Assembly: GCA_036245805.1 (NCBI GenBank)
Contig: BTRK01000005.1
Span: forward strand, 27,757,469 to 27,821,468
Reading direction: 5' to 3'
Source of the DNA: Pristionchus mayeri
Lineage: Eukaryota > Nematoda > Chromadorea > Rhabditida > Neodiplogasteridae
Length of the DNA: 64,000 bases
Shown here: positions 63,774 through 64,000 of the stretch, piece after piece
Layout of the letters: each line of letters starts with the position of its first letter
Numbering within the stretch: position 1 is the first letter of the stretch
Position numbers and translations under genes: made by a program
Notes under the pieces: model-generated
Database searches by the model: none
Seen by the model: the letters and a program-made list of their open reading frames with translations, nothing else
What the model was told of the DNA's origin: nothing

Positions 63774-64000
63774 TTCCTTTCCATTCCCGGAGTCCTGAAA
63801 ATTCCATTTTCAGGACTCCGGGAATGGAAAGGAAGAGGAAGAAGAAGAATCGGATCGAAAGACTCGGAAGAAGAACAAGGAGAAGAAGAAAAGTAGTACG
63901 AAGAGGAAGAAGGAAAAGGAGGAGGAAGAGAACGAGTGAAGATGAAACTCATTGAATATGCCCACTAGCAGATTGGAACTAAATAAACATGTCTTCGGAC
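63774..64000. repeat. Palindromic junction and inverted copy of 13,037-13,228
   Basis: 29-bp perfect inverted arms (63,774-63,802 and 63,806-63,834, containing CCATTCCCGGAGTCCTGAAA) are separated by three bases. The right arm and everything after it match the reverse complement of 13,037-13,228. The sequence runs off the window still in the repeat. Confidence 0.88.

Overview
The window looks like nuclear DNA of a free-living nematode, most like a rhabditid or diplogastrid. Genes are multi-exonic with short GT-AG introns and a few GC-AG introns. The families are typical of nematodes: three tightly packed innexins, MSP-domain proteins, tandem MATH/BTB proteins, a coiled-coil MATH protein, an MCTP C2 protein, a KIF4-type kinesin and a CIR1-like RS protein. 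I traced exons by hand from splice sites and reading phase. Exon ends quoted to the base were checked for phase; values called approximate were not.

Layout. 1-12,430: two tandem copies of a small basic protein gene plus a MATH/BTB gene, the second copy riddled with small inverted-repeat elements and a mariner-like element; then a 2.25-kb nested long-TIR element and a third, intact MATH/BTB gene. 12,690-14,911: a candidate secreted peptide and an MSP-domain gene. 15,184-22,531: three innexins, one on the minus strand and two on the plus strand, all three closed in frame. 22,902-27,805: an MCTP gene. 28,390-60,046: one minus-strand kinesin-4 gene whose exons are scattered over about 32 kb.

The kinesin gene is the scaffold for everything unusual. 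Its first four exons (P-loop half of the motor) lie at 59,230-60,046. Its coiled coil and an unexpected C-terminal HMG box lie at 28,390-32,748, with one isolated coil exon at 49,945-50,049. Between the motor half and that exon sits a roughly 7.5-kb Polinton/Maverick fragment (51,207-58,748). It carries a packaging ATPase, minor and major capsid proteins, a core-like protein, retroviral-type integrase, a C2H2 protein, an adenovirus-type cysteine protease and a membrane-protein remnant. No DNA polymerase B was seen, and at least two genes are broken. I could not find the second half of the kinesin motor. Between the isolated exon and the next coil exon lies a 17,068-bp segment bounded by inverted arms of about 740 bp. 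It holds a complete CIR1-like gene, an unidentified multi-exon gene, a LINE fragment and several very long palindromes.

60,144-64,000: a MITE shared with the innexin cluster, a coiled-coil MATH gene, a tiny signal-peptide ORF, and a truncated MSP paralogue that is an inverted, internally deleted copy of the 13,037-14,911 region, joined through a 61-bp palindrome.

The Polinton genes would together make a virion (ATPase, capsid, protease) and integrate it (integrase). The nonsense and frameshift breaks and the absence of a polymerase mean that this copy is a relic.
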